A stretch of DNA of 64,000 bases from contig JAFTIM010000015.1 in NCBI GenBank assembly GCA_017456885.1, forward strand, positions 62,001 through 126,000. The letters are read 5' to 3'. This DNA comes from Paludibacteraceae bacterium (GTDB lineage: Bacteria; Bacteroidota; Bacteroidia; Bacteroidales; Paludibacteraceae). A program made the translations under genes and the position numbers. Positions 53,617 to 63,137 of this stretch are shown in pieces; position 1 is the stretch's first letter; every line of letters begins with the position of its first letter. Below the pieces are notes generated by a model, which was not told where the DNA came from, ran no database searches, and saw only the letters and a program-made list of their open reading frames with translations.

Positions 53617-54757
53617 ATTCAAACATGTGTTTAAATCGGTTAAAAAAGTTTTTCGACGCCGAATCCTTCGGTTTCATATTCGACGAATGTTGCAGTTTTT
53701 CAAACAACTTCTTTTCATCGGCCGATATATTTTCAGGAATGTAAACACTGATATTAACCAACAAATCGCCCACCCCATAACGATTTACATCGGGAAGTCC
53801 CTTGTTTCTCAATCTTAAAACTTTTCCGGGTTGGGTTCCTTTATCAATTTTCACTTTTACTCGTCCATCAACCGTAGGAATCTCCACTGTTCCTCCCAAA
53901 ACGGCGGTTGGCAAATCTAACAACAAGTTATAAATCAAATCGTTTTCGTCGCGAATCAAATCCTCATGCGGTTCCTCTTCAATCACTACCAACAAGTCGC
54001 CATTGACACCACCCATGCGAGCTGCATTACCCTTTCCGGGTACAGACAACTGCATGCCCTCCATTACTCCGGCAGGAATTTTAATGCTGATAACCTCTTC
54101 GCCGCGAACAATACCTTCGCCCATGCAATGAGGACATTTGTTTTTTATGATTTTTCCATTACCGCCACAATTTGGGCATTCGGATTGGGTTTGCATTCGA
54201 CCTAAAATGGTTTGCTGCACACGAGTTACACGCCCCGTTCCATTACATGTAGAACACGTTTCCATACTCCCGTCTTTCGAGCCGGAGCCGTTGCAATGCT
54301 GGCAAGCCACATACTTTTTCACTTTTATTTTTTTCTCGACGCCGGCCGCAATTTCCGATAACGAGAGTTTTACTTTTACACGCAAGTCCGTGCCTTTACG
54401 TACTCGTGGCCCTTGCGAACGGCTGCTCCCGAAACCTCCAAAACCTCCAAAATCGAAATGTCCGCCAAAAATATCACCGAAATGAGAGAATATATCTTCC
54501 ATATTCATACCGCCACCACCGAAGCCGCTACCACTCATACCCGCATGTCCGAATTGGTCATAGCGTTTACGTTTTTCAGGGTTGCTTAATACGTCATAAG
54601 CCTCAGCAGCTTCTTTGAATTTTTCTTCGGCTTCTTTATTTCCGGGGTTTTTATCGGGGTGATATTGAACGGCTTTTTTTCGGTATGCCGATTTTATTTC
54701 ACTATCCGTGGCATTCTTGGCCACACCCAATACTTCGTAATAATCTCTCTTTTCCAT
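53615..54757 (-). CDS. dnaJ: Chaperone protein DnaJ
   Basis: DnaJ delivers unfolded proteins to DnaK and stimulates its ATPase. The 380-residue protein has the J domain ([26 protein letters not shown] in YHPDKNPG), a Gly/Phe-rich linker ([25 protein letters not shown]), four CxxCxGxG zinc repeats ([32 protein letters not shown]) and the peptide-binding C-terminal domains. Type I DnaJ. grpE lies 7 bases upstream; dnaK is not in this window. Confidence 0.97.
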   Translation of the reverse strand: MEKRDYYEVLGVAKNATDSEIKSAYRKKAVQYHPDKNPGNKEAEEKFKEAAEAYDVLSNPEKRKRYDQFGHAGMSGSGFGGGGMNMEDIFSHFGDIFGGHFDFGGFGGFGSSRSQGPRVRKGTDLRVKVKLSLSEIAAGVEKKIKVKKYVACQHCNGSGSKDGSMETCSTCNGTGRVTRVQQTILGRMQTQSECPNCGGNGKIIKNKCPHCMGEGIVRGEEVISIKIPAGVMEGMQLSVPGKGNAARMGGVNGDLLVVIEEEPHEDLIRDENDLIYNLLLDLPTAVLGGTVEIPTVDGRVKVKIDKGTQPGKVLRLRNKGLPDVNRYGVGDLLVNISVYIPENISADEKKLFEKLQHSSNMKPKDSASKNFFNRFKHMFE

Positions 54758-54764
54758 TTTCTAA

Positions 54765-55322
54765 TTAACTACCAACAACAACTTTTGCGAATCGAATTAC
54801 CTTATCGTTCATCATATAACCTTTCGAAACACAATCTATTATTTTATTTTTTTGCTCTTCGGTAGAAGCCGGAAACATTGTTACCGCTTCATGATAATCC
54901 GTATTAAACTCGGCATTTTCCGTATCAATAGCCTTTACTCCGTTTTGCGCGAGAAAAGTGATGAATTTATTGTAAATTAACACCACACCTTCTTTCAGAG
55001 CCACAACATCTTCCGATTGCTCTACGGCTTGAAGGGCGCGTTCAAAATCGTCAATCAATGGCAACATATCGGTCAGCAAACGTTCACCTCCGTTTTTTAT
55101 CAATTCGGCACGATCTTTTATCGCATTTTTCCGATAATTTTCAAACTCAGCCACTTTTCGAAGGTACTTATCGTTCAACTCTGCTTGTTCCGCCTTTAAC
55201 GATTCAAGCTCTTTTTTCAATGTATCAACCTCCGACACTTGTACGATTTCTTCTTCCGTTAAATTTTCTTTTTCCACGCTTTCAACCTGCGGTTCTGTGT
55301 TTTCTGTCTTTTTCTTTGTCAT
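54765..55322 (-). CDS. grpE: DnaK nucleotide exchange factor GrpE
   Basis: GrpE promotes ADP release from DnaK. The ATG at 55322 gives MTKKKTENTEPQ; the longer frame begins at a GTG eight codons upstream and is less likely. The 185-residue protein has a charged disordered N-terminus, a long coiled coil (EVDTLKKELESLKAEQAEL, VAEFENYRKNAIKDRAE), and the four-helix plus beta domain with MLPLIDDFERALQ, GVVLIYNKFITFLAQNGVKAID and CVSKGYMMNDKVIRFAKVVV. It forms an operon with dnaJ. The 141 bases upstream hold a large inverted repeat. Confidence 0.93.
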   Translation of the reverse strand: MTKKKTENTEPQVESVEKENLTEEEIVQVSEVDTLKKELESLKAEQAELNDKYLRKVAEFENYRKNAIKDRAELIKNGGERLLTDMLPLIDDFERALQAVEQSEDVVALKEGVVLIYNKFITFLAQNGVKAIDTENAEFNTDYHEAVTMFPASTEEQKNKIIDCVSKGYMMNDKVIRFAKVVVGS

Positions 55323-55388
55323 ATCAACACTTTTATTATTTTTCACTGCTTTATTTTTACAAAATCTCTGCCAAAAGCAGAATTTAAC

Positions 55389-55448
55389 TTAAAACGACAT
55401 TTTTCTGCATTTTTGACAGAATTATGTCATACAATTACGACGTTTTAA
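55389..55448 (-). other. Nested inverted repeat upstream of grpE
   Basis: TTAAAACG (55389-55396) with CGTTTTAA (55441-55448), GACAT (55396-55400) with ATGTC (55424-55428), and TTCTG (55403-55407) with CAGAA (55417-55421) nest inside one another. It is in the gap between transketolase and grpE. A second short palindrome, TCTGC-N5-GCAGA, lies at 55367-55381. There is no T-run, so an operator or RNA control element is possible. Confidence 0.5.
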
Positions 55449-55463
55449 CAGAGAGAAAAGTTT

Positions 55464-57467
55464 CTATCCCAAAAAATTGCGAACCTTTTCGGCAATCTGT
55501 TCAACCGTAAAACCCAATTTTTCTTCTAATACCTTATATGGCGCCGAATATCCAAACGACTGCAAACCGAAAATACAACCTTCGGCACCAACAAGTCCCT
55601 CAAGATTGACAGGAAGACCGGCCGTCAATCCGAATCTTTTTACACCCTGCGGCAACACCTCGTTTTGGTATTCAACATCTTGTGTTCTAAACAATCCTTC
55701 GGAGGGGACAGATACGACACGCACGCGGCGACCTTCGGCACGTAGCACTTCAGCCACCTCGCAAAGCGTCGACACCTCGCTGCCCGATGCGACAAGCACC
55801 ACATCGGGATTTCCATCGCACGTAACAACATAACCTCCACGCTCTACCTCGTAACTATTCTCGGGCAAATTCTTTATATTCTGTCTGCTGAGAATGATTC
55901 CGGTAGGCGAAGTCTTATTTTCCATCATCAGTTTATAGCATGCCGTACATTCCTCCACATCGGCAGGGCGCAACACAAGCATGGCATTTCTACCATGATG
56001 ATTTTTCACTTTTTCCATCAAGCGTATTTGAGCTTCCTGCTCTACAGGCTCATGCGTAGGTCCATCTTCACCCACACGGAAAGCATCGTGCGACCATATA
56101 AACTTTACAGGAAGTTCCATCAATGCTGCCATACGTATAGCCGGTTTCATATAGTCGGAGAACACAAAGAATGTTGCACAAGCAGCTACTACACCGCCAT
56201 GCAAGGCCATACCGATGCAAACACATGCCATGGTTAACTCCGACACCCCAGCCTGAAGAAATGCCCCCGAAAAATCATCTTTTGCCATTGGTTTCGTTAC
56301 TTTAAGAAAGCCATCGGTCTTATCGGAATTAGACAAATCGGCACTCGCTACAATCATATTTTCATACTTCTGCCCTAAAATTGCCAATACATTGGCAGAA
56401 GCGGCACGCGTGGCCTGATCAGGTTTTTGAACAATTTCATTCCAATCTATCGTCGGATTTTCTCCCGCAAAAAACTTCGACATTTTCAACGCCAACTCCG
56501 GATTTGCTTTTTCCCATTCGCTTTTTTGCTGCCGTTTTTTTGCAACTATATCGTTCAGTTCTTGTTCTCTGCGTGCATAAATTTCTTTGGTTTCATCGAA
56601 AAAGACAAACGGATTTTCGACATCACCACCAAGATTTTTTACGGTATTCACATAGGCATCACCACCAAGGGGAGCACCATGTGTAGCACAATTATTCTCA
56701 AAACTTGTGTTATCTGCCCTACGAGCACCTTTGCCCATAACGGTTTTTCCGATAATCAAAGTAGGTTTCTCTTTTTCCGCTTTTGCTTGTGTCAATGCTT
56801 GACGAATCTGCAAAGCGTCATTGCCGTCAATTTCAATCACACGCCAACCCCACGCCTCATATTTCATCGCCGTATTTTCGCTTGTCACATCGCCAACAGG
56901 CGTCGAAAGTTGAATATCGTTTGCATCATAAAACATGATTAAATTGTCCAAACCGAGATGACCTGCCAAACGACCTGCACCCTGCGAGATTTCTTCCTGA
57001 ATTCCACCATCTGAAATATAGGCATAAATGGTTTGATTCATTATATCACCGAATTTCGCTTTCAGAAATTTGGCGGCAATAGCAGCCCCTACCGCAAACA
57101 CATGCCCTTGACCCAACGGACCTGATGTATTCTCGATGCCATGCAAAACATCTAATTCGGGATGTCCCGGGGTTATACTTCCCCATTGCCGGAATTGTTT
57201 TAAATCCTCTAATGTATATTTTCCTGCGCAAGCCAATACGGAATAAAGCATCGGTGACATGTGACCTGGGTCAAGAAAAAAACGGTCTCGGCTCTCCCAA
57301 TAAGGATTCTGCGGATCGTATTCCAAAAATTCGGAAAAAAGTACGTTGATAAAATCGGCTCCGCCCATTGCGCCTCCCGGATGTCCCGATTTTGCTTTTT
57401 CCACCATCGAAACGGCAAGAATACGAATGTTATCCGCCGCTTTGTTTAATTGTTCAAGTGTATTCAT
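55464..57467 (-). CDS. tkt: Transketolase
   Basis: Transketolase moves two-carbon units between sugar phosphates with thiamine diphosphate in the pentose phosphate pathway. The start at 57467 gives MNTLEQLNKAADNIRILAVSMVEKAKSGHPGGAMG, the conserved N-terminus; the earlier frame start only adds 16 residues overlapping the upstream gene. The 667-residue protein has the ThDP motif GDGG-like region degenerate as ISDGGIQEEISQG, LIMFYDANDIQLS, WSHDAFRVGEDGPTHEPVEQ and the C-terminal GLQSFGYSAPYKVLEEKLGF. It lies 7 bases after the DUF6048 gene. Confidence 0.96.
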   Translation of the reverse strand: MNTLEQLNKAADNIRILAVSMVEKAKSGHPGGAMGGADFINVLFSEFLEYDPQNPYWESRDRFFLDPGHMSPMLYSVLACAGKYTLEDLKQFRQWGSITPGHPELDVLHGIENTSGPLGQGHVFAVGAAIAAKFLKAKFGDIMNQTIYAYISDGGIQEEISQGAGRLAGHLGLDNLIMFYDANDIQLSTPVGDVTSENTAMKYEAWGWRVIEIDGNDALQIRQALTQAKAEKEKPTLIIGKTVMGKGARRADNTSFENNCATHGAPLGGDAYVNTVKNLGGDVENPFVFFDETKEIYARREQELNDIVAKKRQQKSEWEKANPELALKMSKFFAGENPTIDWNEIVQKPDQATRAASANVLAILGQKYENMIVASADLSNSDKTDGFLKVTKPMAKDDFSGAFLQAGVSELTMACVCIGMALHGGVVAACATFFVFSDYMKPAIRMAALMELPVKFIWSHDAFRVGEDGPTHEPVEQEAQIRLMEKVKNHHGRNAMLVLRPADVEECTACYKLMMENKTSPTGIILSRQNIKNLPENSYEVERGGYVVTCDGNPDVVLVASGSEVSTLCEVAEVLRAEGRRVRVVSVPSEGLFRTQDVEYQNEVLPQGVKRFGLTAGLPVNLEGLVGAEGCIFGLQSFGYSAPYKVLEEKLGFTVEQIAEKVRNFLG

Positions 57468-57474
57468 GTTATGT

Positions 57475-58233
57475 TTATTTTGTTTGTTTTTTATCGTAAT
57501 TGAACGTGTAACCAAATGTATAATTAAACATAAAATTTACGGTATTGTTTTTGCCAAAACCGGGAATATACCACAACTGTGTTTTCAATGACGATTTCGA
57601 GGTGTGCGATAACACTCCCAAACGGACACTCCAACCCATCGTGAAACCTTTTACCATATTTACTCGCACGCCAGCCACTAACTCTGCCCAACCTGCATAC
57701 AAATATTTAAGATTAACCTCCATCGGGCGAGAAACTCCCCAATAATCATCATTGACTATCACGCCATCAAGGCCGTATTTAAACAAGGAGAAACCGTATC
57801 GCAAACCGATGTATGGATAACTTCCCGTAAAGATTTTGGATTCACCATCTTTACTCTTCATTCGCAGAATATTAAAATTCATCCCTAAACGATAGAAAGG
57901 AGCTTTTACCTTATAATGTATGTTATCGTCATTCAATTTGTCGGCATAACCGAAACCGACTTCGGCTATAGGGAAAAAACGATGCAATAAATCCACATCA
58001 ACACACGCCTCGAACGAAAGCGTGGATTTGTCTATCAGATAATTTACCAACGGAGAAGCAGCATCCAAATGCACAGAAAATCCGTGAAATACTTGTCGGG
58101 AGTTTTTTTTAGGCTTCTTTTTAGCCAACGTGTCTTGTCGCTCAACCGCAACAGAGTCTGCCAACTCGTTTGGGAAAAAAGGTATTGGCAACAATACAAG
58201 CATACAAAAAACAATACAACTTTTAACCCTCAT
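57475..58233 (-). CDS. DUF6048 family outer-membrane-type protein
   Basis: A 252-residue protein if started at the ATG at 58233, where MRVKSCIVFCMLVLLPIPFF gives a signal peptide; the longer frame adds 13 residues overlapping the DUF6452 gene. The body is beta-rich with alternating aromatics (YIGLRYGFSLFKYGL, AELVAGVRVNMVKGFTMGWS, NFMFNYTFGYTFNY) and an N-terminal KKKPKKNS linker, as in DUF6048 proteins. It starts 1 base after the DUF6452 stop; this pair is a usual neighbour combination in Bacteroidales. Function unknown. Confidence 0.75.
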   Translation of the reverse strand: MRVKSCIVFCMLVLLPIPFFPNELADSVAVERQDTLAKKKPKKNSRQVFHGFSVHLDAASPLVNYLIDKSTLSFEACVDVDLLHRFFPIAEVGFGYADKLNDDNIHYKVKAPFYRLGMNFNILRMKSKDGESKIFTGSYPYIGLRYGFSLFKYGLDGVIVNDDYWGVSRPMEVNLKYLYAGWAELVAGVRVNMVKGFTMGWSVRLGVLSHTSKSSLKTQLWYIPGFGKNNTVNFMFNYTFGYTFNYDKKQTK

Positions 58234-58234
58234 T

Positions 58235-58714
58235 CTAATCGGCTTTGTAGTAGAGTTCGACATGTGTGGCACTTACATTCACCACCTCGGGAATACGTAT
58301 AATGGCAGAATCAATGCGATTATTGGTAGGAATAACAGCTTTAATGTTTGCAAAAACCACACACCCACACTCCATCGACAAATAGTTGTCCGTATTTTCA
58401 TGAAAAACTGTTATCGTATCGTAATAACCATTCGCATACAGCACGAATCGGGAAATAGTTTCCGTCTTCCGGAGAGGCAAATCGAATACATTATTTTGCT
58501 TTTTGTAATACAAGATGGAATCATTGTCCACACCGTAAATGGTAATGCTGTCCGGCGTGAAATCGGAAACGACATAAGCCTCTTCGTCCGCATCAAATTT
58601 TGTTTGGAACAACTTTATTCCCATTGCCACATAACGCTCCTGACAACATTCAGTATCGTTGTTGCAGGCAATGAGTAACGGAACAAAAACAACGAGAATC
58701 AGCAGTTTACGCAT
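58235..58714 (-). CDS. DUF6452 family lipoprotein
   Basis: A 159-residue lipoprotein from the ATG at 58714 (lipobox LIAC, C17). The frame extends 18 codons farther back into the nitroreductase gene, which I reject. The body has YVAMGIKLFQTKFDADEE, DSITIYGVDNDSILYYKKQNN and CGCVVFANIKAV, matching DUF6452 of Bacteroidales. It precedes DUF6048, with which it is usually paired. Function unknown; location probably the outer membrane or surface. Confidence 0.75.
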   Translation of the reverse strand: MRKLLILVVFVPLLIACNNDTECCQERYVAMGIKLFQTKFDADEEAYVVSDFTPDSITIYGVDNDSILYYKKQNNVFDLPLRKTETISRFVLYANGYYDTITVFHENTDNYLSMECGCVVFANIKAVIPTNNRIDSAIIRIPEVVNVSATHVELYYKAD

Positions 58715-58715
58715 T

Positions 58716-59219
58716 TCAAATATATTCAACAATTTCGTCAATCGGTTTTCGTTTTTTCTCAACAACATCTGTGTCGGAATACCCTATCGGTATCATCGCC
58801 ACAGGCTCCAACTCTTTGGGAAGATTCAGTATTTCGGCACACATTTTTGCATCAAAATTGCAAACCCAGCATGTACCCAAACCCAACTCCGTAGCTGCCA
58901 ACATGATATGCTCAACGGCGATTGCCACATCTATATCGCAATGGTCTTTCCCATCGCTCCGTTTCCACGAAGTTTGATGATCTCCACAAGCCACAATGCA
59001 AGTTGGTGCCGTTTTAAACCATTCACGAGAATACGTTTTACTCAATTCGTTCAATATTTTTTTATCGGTAATCACAAAAAACTTCCACGGTTGAAAATTT
59101 ACAGCCGAGGGAGCCAAGCGTGCCGCCTCCATCACCAATTCCAATTTTTCCGGTTCTACCGCTGTATTTTTAAACCCACGAACAGAATACCGTTTTTTTA
59201 TCAATTCAAAAAAATACAT
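58716..59219 (-). CDS. Nitroreductase family protein
   Basis: A 167-residue FMN-dependent oxidoreductase-like protein. It begins with the family motif FFELIKKRYSVRGF (the RxSxR FMN-phosphate site), then LAPSAVNFQPWKFFVIT, a middle helix region with AVEHIMLAATELGLGTCWVCNFD and IGYSDTDV near the end. Substrate is not predictable; NAD(P)H-dependent reduction of nitro or enone compounds is the family activity. It follows the coiled-coil membrane protein by 2 bases. Confidence 0.88.
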   Translation of the reverse strand: MYFFELIKKRYSVRGFKNTAVEPEKLELVMEAARLAPSAVNFQPWKFFVITDKKILNELSKTYSREWFKTAPTCIVACGDHQTSWKRSDGKDHCDIDVAIAVEHIMLAATELGLGTCWVCNFDAKMCAEILNLPKELEPVAMIPIGYSDTDVVEKKRKPIDEIVEYI

Positions 59220-59221
59220 GC

Positions 59222-59743
59222 CTAAAAAATATGTTTAACTTCCTCTTTAATAAAATTAATTGCCATCTCCGATGGAGGGTTTTGCGACTCGCTATACGAT
59301 TTAATCATAAATTCCGCCATTTTGATGGCAGCCTCCGATGTTTCGAACTGTCCGGCTGACAAATTCACTAATTTCACAAGGCTCTCTTTTGCGTTGCACA
59401 CCAAAGCCCAAGCCTCACGCGAAACATATAATTGCTGCGTAACATTATGCTCAAATTCATCACGAATCTGTTTCAGTAAAACAGTTTGCAACTGCAAGCA
59501 GTTCATCGTTGACAAATTTTGGCGCATAAGAATCGAGCCGGGTTGCGTACGTTCCAAGAACAAAATCAAACGTTCGTAGGCTCGCAACGTTACCGAAAGT
59601 TTCTGATTGTTATTCTGCTTTTTCAGTTCCAAGGTCAAAAAATCGTTCTCGTTGCGCAACGTCTTTTTTAAAACGAGCCATACTCCGACAAGCATTACAA
59701 CCGATGGCAATGTATAGGCCAAAACATTCAACAACGTTTCCAT
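59222..59743 (-). CDS. Membrane-anchored coiled-coil protein (DUF7935-like)
   Basis: A 173-residue protein with one N-terminal transmembrane helix (residues about 8-26) and a helical cytoplasmic part (TLELKKQNNNQKLSVTLRAYERL, LKQIRDEFEHNVTQQL, KEEVKHIF). A QLYVSREAWALVCNAKESLVKL segment is recognised in Bacteroidota proteins I associate with DUF7935. No function is known. It is in the same run as the GT2 gene (7-base gap). Confidence 0.6.
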   Translation of the reverse strand: METLLNVLAYTLPSVVMLVGVWLVLKKTLRNENDFLTLELKKQNNNQKLSVTLRAYERLILFLERTQPGSILMRQNLSTMNCLQLQTVLLKQIRDEFEHNVTQQLYVSREAWALVCNAKESLVKLVNLSAGQFETSEAAIKMAEFMIKSYSESQNPPSEMAINFIKEEVKHIF

Positions 59744-59750
59744 AATCAGA

Positions 59751-60701
59751 TTATATTTCTTTTGCTATTTTATAATCGTTTCTGTCTCCTGACGCCCGAG
59801 AAATCAGCTCTCCCAAAAAGCCGGTGAGAAACATCTGCACGCCAATCACCATCGTGGTCAATGCCAAATAGAAATAAGGCAAATCGGTTACCAACGGGGC
59901 TCTTTCGCCTGCTATTATAGCCGATAGTTTTATGCCCCCCACAACTACCACTGCTATGAAACCGATGAAAAACACCACCGTCCCCCATAGTCCAAAAAAG
60001 TGCATCGGGGTTTTTCCGAACTTCGACAAAAACCACAACGAAAACAAATCGAGATAACCATGCACAAAACGATTCAAACCGAATTTGGACGTCCCATATT
60101 TACGAGCCTGATGATGAACCACCTTTTCACCAATTTTCGTAAAGCCTGCATTTTTTGCCAAATACGGAATGTAGCGGTGCATTTCTCCATAAACTTCGAT
60201 GCTTTTCACCACCTCGTTGCGATAGGCCTTCAAACCACAATTCATATCGTGCAATTTCAATCCCGTCACACAACGAGCCGTTGCATTATAAAATTTCGAC
60301 GGAATGTTTTTCGAGAAAGTACCATCGTAGCGTTTCTTTTTCCAACCGGAAACCAAATCGTAGCCCTCTTCCTTTATCATTCGATAAAGTTCGGGTATCT
60401 CGTCAGGCGAATCCTGCAAGTCGGCATCCATTGTAATCACCACATCGCCCGAAGCACGCTTAAAACCGCAATACAAGGCAGGCGATTTGCCATAGTTTCG
60501 TTGAAAACCGATAGCCTTCACCTCCTCGTTATCCTTTGCCAACGATTCTATTATCTGCCACGAATTATCCGTGCTTCCATCGTTCACAAACAATACTTCA
60601 AACGAAAATCCATGTTCGCTCATCACTTTTTTTATCCACGAGAAAAGTTCTACCAACGACTCCGCCTCGTTATACAAAGGAACAACAACCGATATATCCA
60701 T
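59751..60701 (-). CDS. GT2 family glycosyltransferase with C-terminal membrane helices
   Basis: A 316-residue protein of the dolichol-phosphate-mannose/GtrB-like branch. The GT-A domain has VVPLYNEAESLVELF, LFVNDGSTDNSWQII, GFQRNYGKSPALYCGF, TMDADLQDSPDEIPELY with the DxD-type metal site, and DMNCGLKAYRNEVVKSI. Two transmembrane helices follow at about 235-262 and 275-300. Members move a sugar onto a lipid carrier; the sugar is not predictable here. It precedes the DUF7935-like gene and follows DUF4199 by 15 bases. Confidence 0.9.
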   Translation of the reverse strand: MDISVVVPLYNEAESLVELFSWIKKVMSEHGFSFEVLFVNDGSTDNSWQIIESLAKDNEEVKAIGFQRNYGKSPALYCGFKRASGDVVITMDADLQDSPDEIPELYRMIKEEGYDLVSGWKKKRYDGTFSKNIPSKFYNATARCVTGLKLHDMNCGLKAYRNEVVKSIEVYGEMHRYIPYLAKNAGFTKIGEKVVHHQARKYGTSKFGLNRFVHGYLDLFSLWFLSKFGKTPMHFFGLWGTVVFFIGFIAVVVVGGIKLSAIIAGERAPLVTDLPYFYLALTTMVIGVQMFLTGFLGELISRASGDRNDYKIAKEI

Positions 60702-60716
60702 AAAAACAGTTAATTT

Positions 60717-61217
60717 TCAAAAAACACTTTTCCCCTTCCGTACAAAAATTGCCACAATCAGCGACACAAAAACACCGATTGTAACATTCAACCACATATA
60801 CTGCATCGACATACCTATCGGAGTGAACAACTGTTTCATTGCATCGGCTACCTCGTCGGTAACTGGAAACGACATCTGTTCCATCAACGACATCATTTGA
60901 GCAGACATTTCTTTAAGAAATTTTGGGTCAATAAATTTGAAATACAGATATTTAAAAGCCGACGACACCATTGAGGCATAGAAAAAAAGTTGTACGCCAT
61001 ACATAAAAGCAGCACCATAGCCCATCACCCCTTCGTTTACCTCGTCTCGACAGTTTTTAGTAATATAAAATACAAGAAAAGGGATTGAAAAAACAACGAA
61101 CATTTGAACGATTTTCCACAAAATACCACTCGCTTGCGAAAGGAAAAAATTCAATATGAATGTCGCACCAAGAATCAACCCATAATACATGGAATGTTTT
61201 ATTGCATCGGATTTCAT
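60717..61217 (-). CDS. DUF4199 family membrane protein
   Basis: A 166-residue protein with four predicted transmembrane segments (about 11-27, 34-52, 68-88 and 139-158) and the GVMGYGAAFMYGVQLFFYASMVSSAF and EQMSFPVTDEVADAM segments typical of DUF4199. Function unknown. It is the first gene of the run that ends with dnaJ, and a -7 box lies at 61238. Confidence 0.82.
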   Translation of the reverse strand: MKSDAIKHSMYYGLILGATFILNFFLSQASGILWKIVQMFVVFSIPFLVFYITKNCRDEVNEGVMGYGAAFMYGVQLFFYASMVSSAFKYLYFKFIDPKFLKEMSAQMMSLMEQMSFPVTDEVADAMKQLFTPIGMSMQYMWLNVTIGVFVSLIVAIFVRKGKSVF

Positions 61218-61237
61218 TTGCTCTTGTTTTATGCAAA

Positions 61238-61245
61238 CAAAGGTA
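61238..61245 (-). promoter_or_regulatory. -7 box (TACCTTTG) of the DUF4199 operon
   Basis: Minus-strand TACCTTTG at 61245-61238 matches TAnnTTTG, 20 bases upstream of the DUF4199 ATG. TTTG motifs lie upstream at non-standard spacing. Confidence 0.55.
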
Positions 61246-61344
61246 GTCGGAAAATTGCAAACAAAAAAGCATTATAACAAAAAACGGATGAAAGATAATG
61301 CATCATTTATCAATTAAAAAAAGTAACATATATTAAAAAAAACT

Positions 61345-61352
61345 TATTTTTG
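61345..61352 (+). promoter_or_regulatory. -7 box (TATTTTTG) of the 61383 lipoprotein gene
   Basis: TATTTTTG at 61345-61352 matches TAnnTTTG and lies 30 bases upstream of the chosen ATG at 61383. Confidence 0.6.
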
Positions 61353-61382
61353 CTAAATAATTTTTACAAAATAAAATTGATT

Positions 61383-63137
61383 ATGAAAAAGACAAGTTTT
61401 ATTATCGCGTTTGCCTCTTTACTGCTTTTTTGCGGTTGTAAAGACGACATCAAAAATGCCGATTTAGACATTCACTACAACACGTCGTTAGGACTTCCTA
61501 TCGGGAAAGCCAACTTTGGCATTTCAGATCTTATTGCAAAAAGTTACGAAGGCGATGAGCTATATGCCGATGCTTCCTCGCGTTATTATTTTATGATGCA
61601 AGACAGCACCGGATTTTCGCTCCGTAACATACAGCTGTTGCCAAAAGGGACAACCGTTTCGGCAGGCGAAAAATTTTCATTCGAAGAAAAATTAGGTATT
61701 CCAATACCGTCGAGCGGATATTCTATTACCGGTTTACCTGAAAATTCCAGAACGGTGAACATAAAAAGTCAAAAATTCATCGACTTTTCGTTGCAAACAA
61801 CAGGGACGGAAGAGCGTATCGACAGTGCTGCCATTGAGCATTCGGAACTTTTTATCCGCTTCAACAAACCAAAAGGACTTAACATTACCATTAAAAGTTT
61901 TAAAATCAATTTTCCTATTGTCGATTACCAAACAAGGAAGCCTATCTCTTTGATTTTACCGAATACAACCTATTCATCACTACAATTCGATACCAACTAT
62001 ACATTTGCCATCGACGATTTTATGGTTACAATCGAAAAAAATCCTTTGGATGATACAAAGGGAGGATTCACATTTGAAGTAGAGATAGAGGCCGTGCTCG
62101 AAGATGGTACGATTTATCAAGGTGACCAAATAGGCTACGATGTAACCTACACCATTTTCTCGCACAAAGTAGTTTACGGCGTATTCTCTCCCGACGACAA
62201 AGTAGCACGCTCACGAGCACAACTGAACTTCAATTTGTTGCGCGATATCAACTCTGGAAAATCGGAGGGAGCATTGCTATTCGACGATGCACAGGTTACA
62301 CTTACACTTAAAAATTACGATATAGGTATGGACGTAACTCTCCGACTCGATACGATAAAAGGGTATCAACGCGATCATCCTGAAAAAGAAGTGGTTTATG
62401 GCAAATTCGATGGAGGAGTAAACTATAGTTTATCCAAAAACTTCCCGACCCGACCCGAAATTCCATTCTCCAACAAGCCAAGTATATTAACAATGACATT
62501 GGACAAAGATAACGGGCAAATCCAAAATTTCTTTACAAAGGATTTCCTTACCGACAGATTCGAATTCGTATTTTCGGTAGGTAGCGTTGCAAAAACATCA
62601 TCGTACCCGATATTTATAACCAACGAAGCGCATATCGATTGCAGCGTCGATTATAAGATTCCGCTCAATTTGCGTCCCGAATCTTATTACATCTATACCG
62701 ATACAATACAAGGCTTTGCAGAAAGTATGAACGAAGGTATATTCCAATATGTCGATAGTGCCGTGCTGCATATCGGATTGGAAAACGGCTTGCCGATCGG
62801 CGTTAAATTGTCATTAAAACTCATTGATGACGCGGGGAATGAAATACCCTCGGAATTAAACAAAGAGGAATTCTTTGTTCCCAAAGCAGAGACAAATAAA
62901 GCAGGAGAGGTCATAAACTTATCGGTAACTCCTAAAAACTTCGAGATAGTGCTTACACCCGCCACAATGGACGACCTGAAAAATGCAGCCTATATGCTAT
63001 ACACCGTCAATGCAAGAAACGAAGACACTACCGACAATATCTGTTTCAAAGAAGACAATCGTTTTAACCTTATCTTAAGCATTTTTGCAAAAGGAGGTTA
63101 CAGAGGAAGTTTAACCCCTAATACATCTGCACAATGA
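61383..63137 (+). CDS. Secreted lipoprotein of unknown function
   Basis: A 584-residue protein from the ATG at 61383, giving a lipoprotein signal (KKTSFIIAFASLLLFCGC, lipobox FCGC). The frame opens 33 bases earlier, but the promoter box overlaps that part. The mature protein is beta-rich without recognised domains: GKANFGISDLIAKSY near the start, SLILPNTTYSSLQFDTNYTFAI, and IYTDTIQGFAESMNEGIFQYVDSAVLHI. It overlaps the next gene by 4 bases (ATGA), so the two are coupled and may act together at the outer membrane. Function not assigned. Confidence 0.75.
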   Translation: MKKTSFIIAFASLLLFCGCKDDIKNADLDIHYNTSLGLPIGKANFGISDLIAKSYEGDELYADASSRYYFMMQDSTGFSLRNIQLLPKGTTVSAGEKFSFEEKLGIPIPSSGYSITGLPENSRTVNIKSQKFIDFSLQTTGTEERIDSAAIEHSELFIRFNKPKGLNITIKSFKINFPIVDYQTRKPISLILPNTTYSSLQFDTNYTFAIDDFMVTIEKNPLDDTKGGFTFEVEIEAVLEDGTIYQGDQIGYDVTYTIFSHKVVYGVFSPDDKVARSRAQLNFNLLRDINSGKSEGALLFDDAQVTLTLKNYDIGMDVTLRLDTIKGYQRDHPEKEVVYGKFDGGVNYSLSKNFPTRPEIPFSNKPSILTMTLDKDNGQIQNFFTKDFLTDRFEFVFSVGSVAKTSSYPIFITNEAHIDCSVDYKIPLNLRPESYYIYTDTIQGFAESMNEGIFQYVDSAVLHIGLENGLPIGVKLSLKLIDDAGNEIPSELNKEEFFVPKAETNKAGEVINLSVTPKNFEIVLTPATMDDLKNAAYMLYTVNARNEDTTDNICFKEDNRFNLILSIFAKGGYRGSLTPNTSAQ

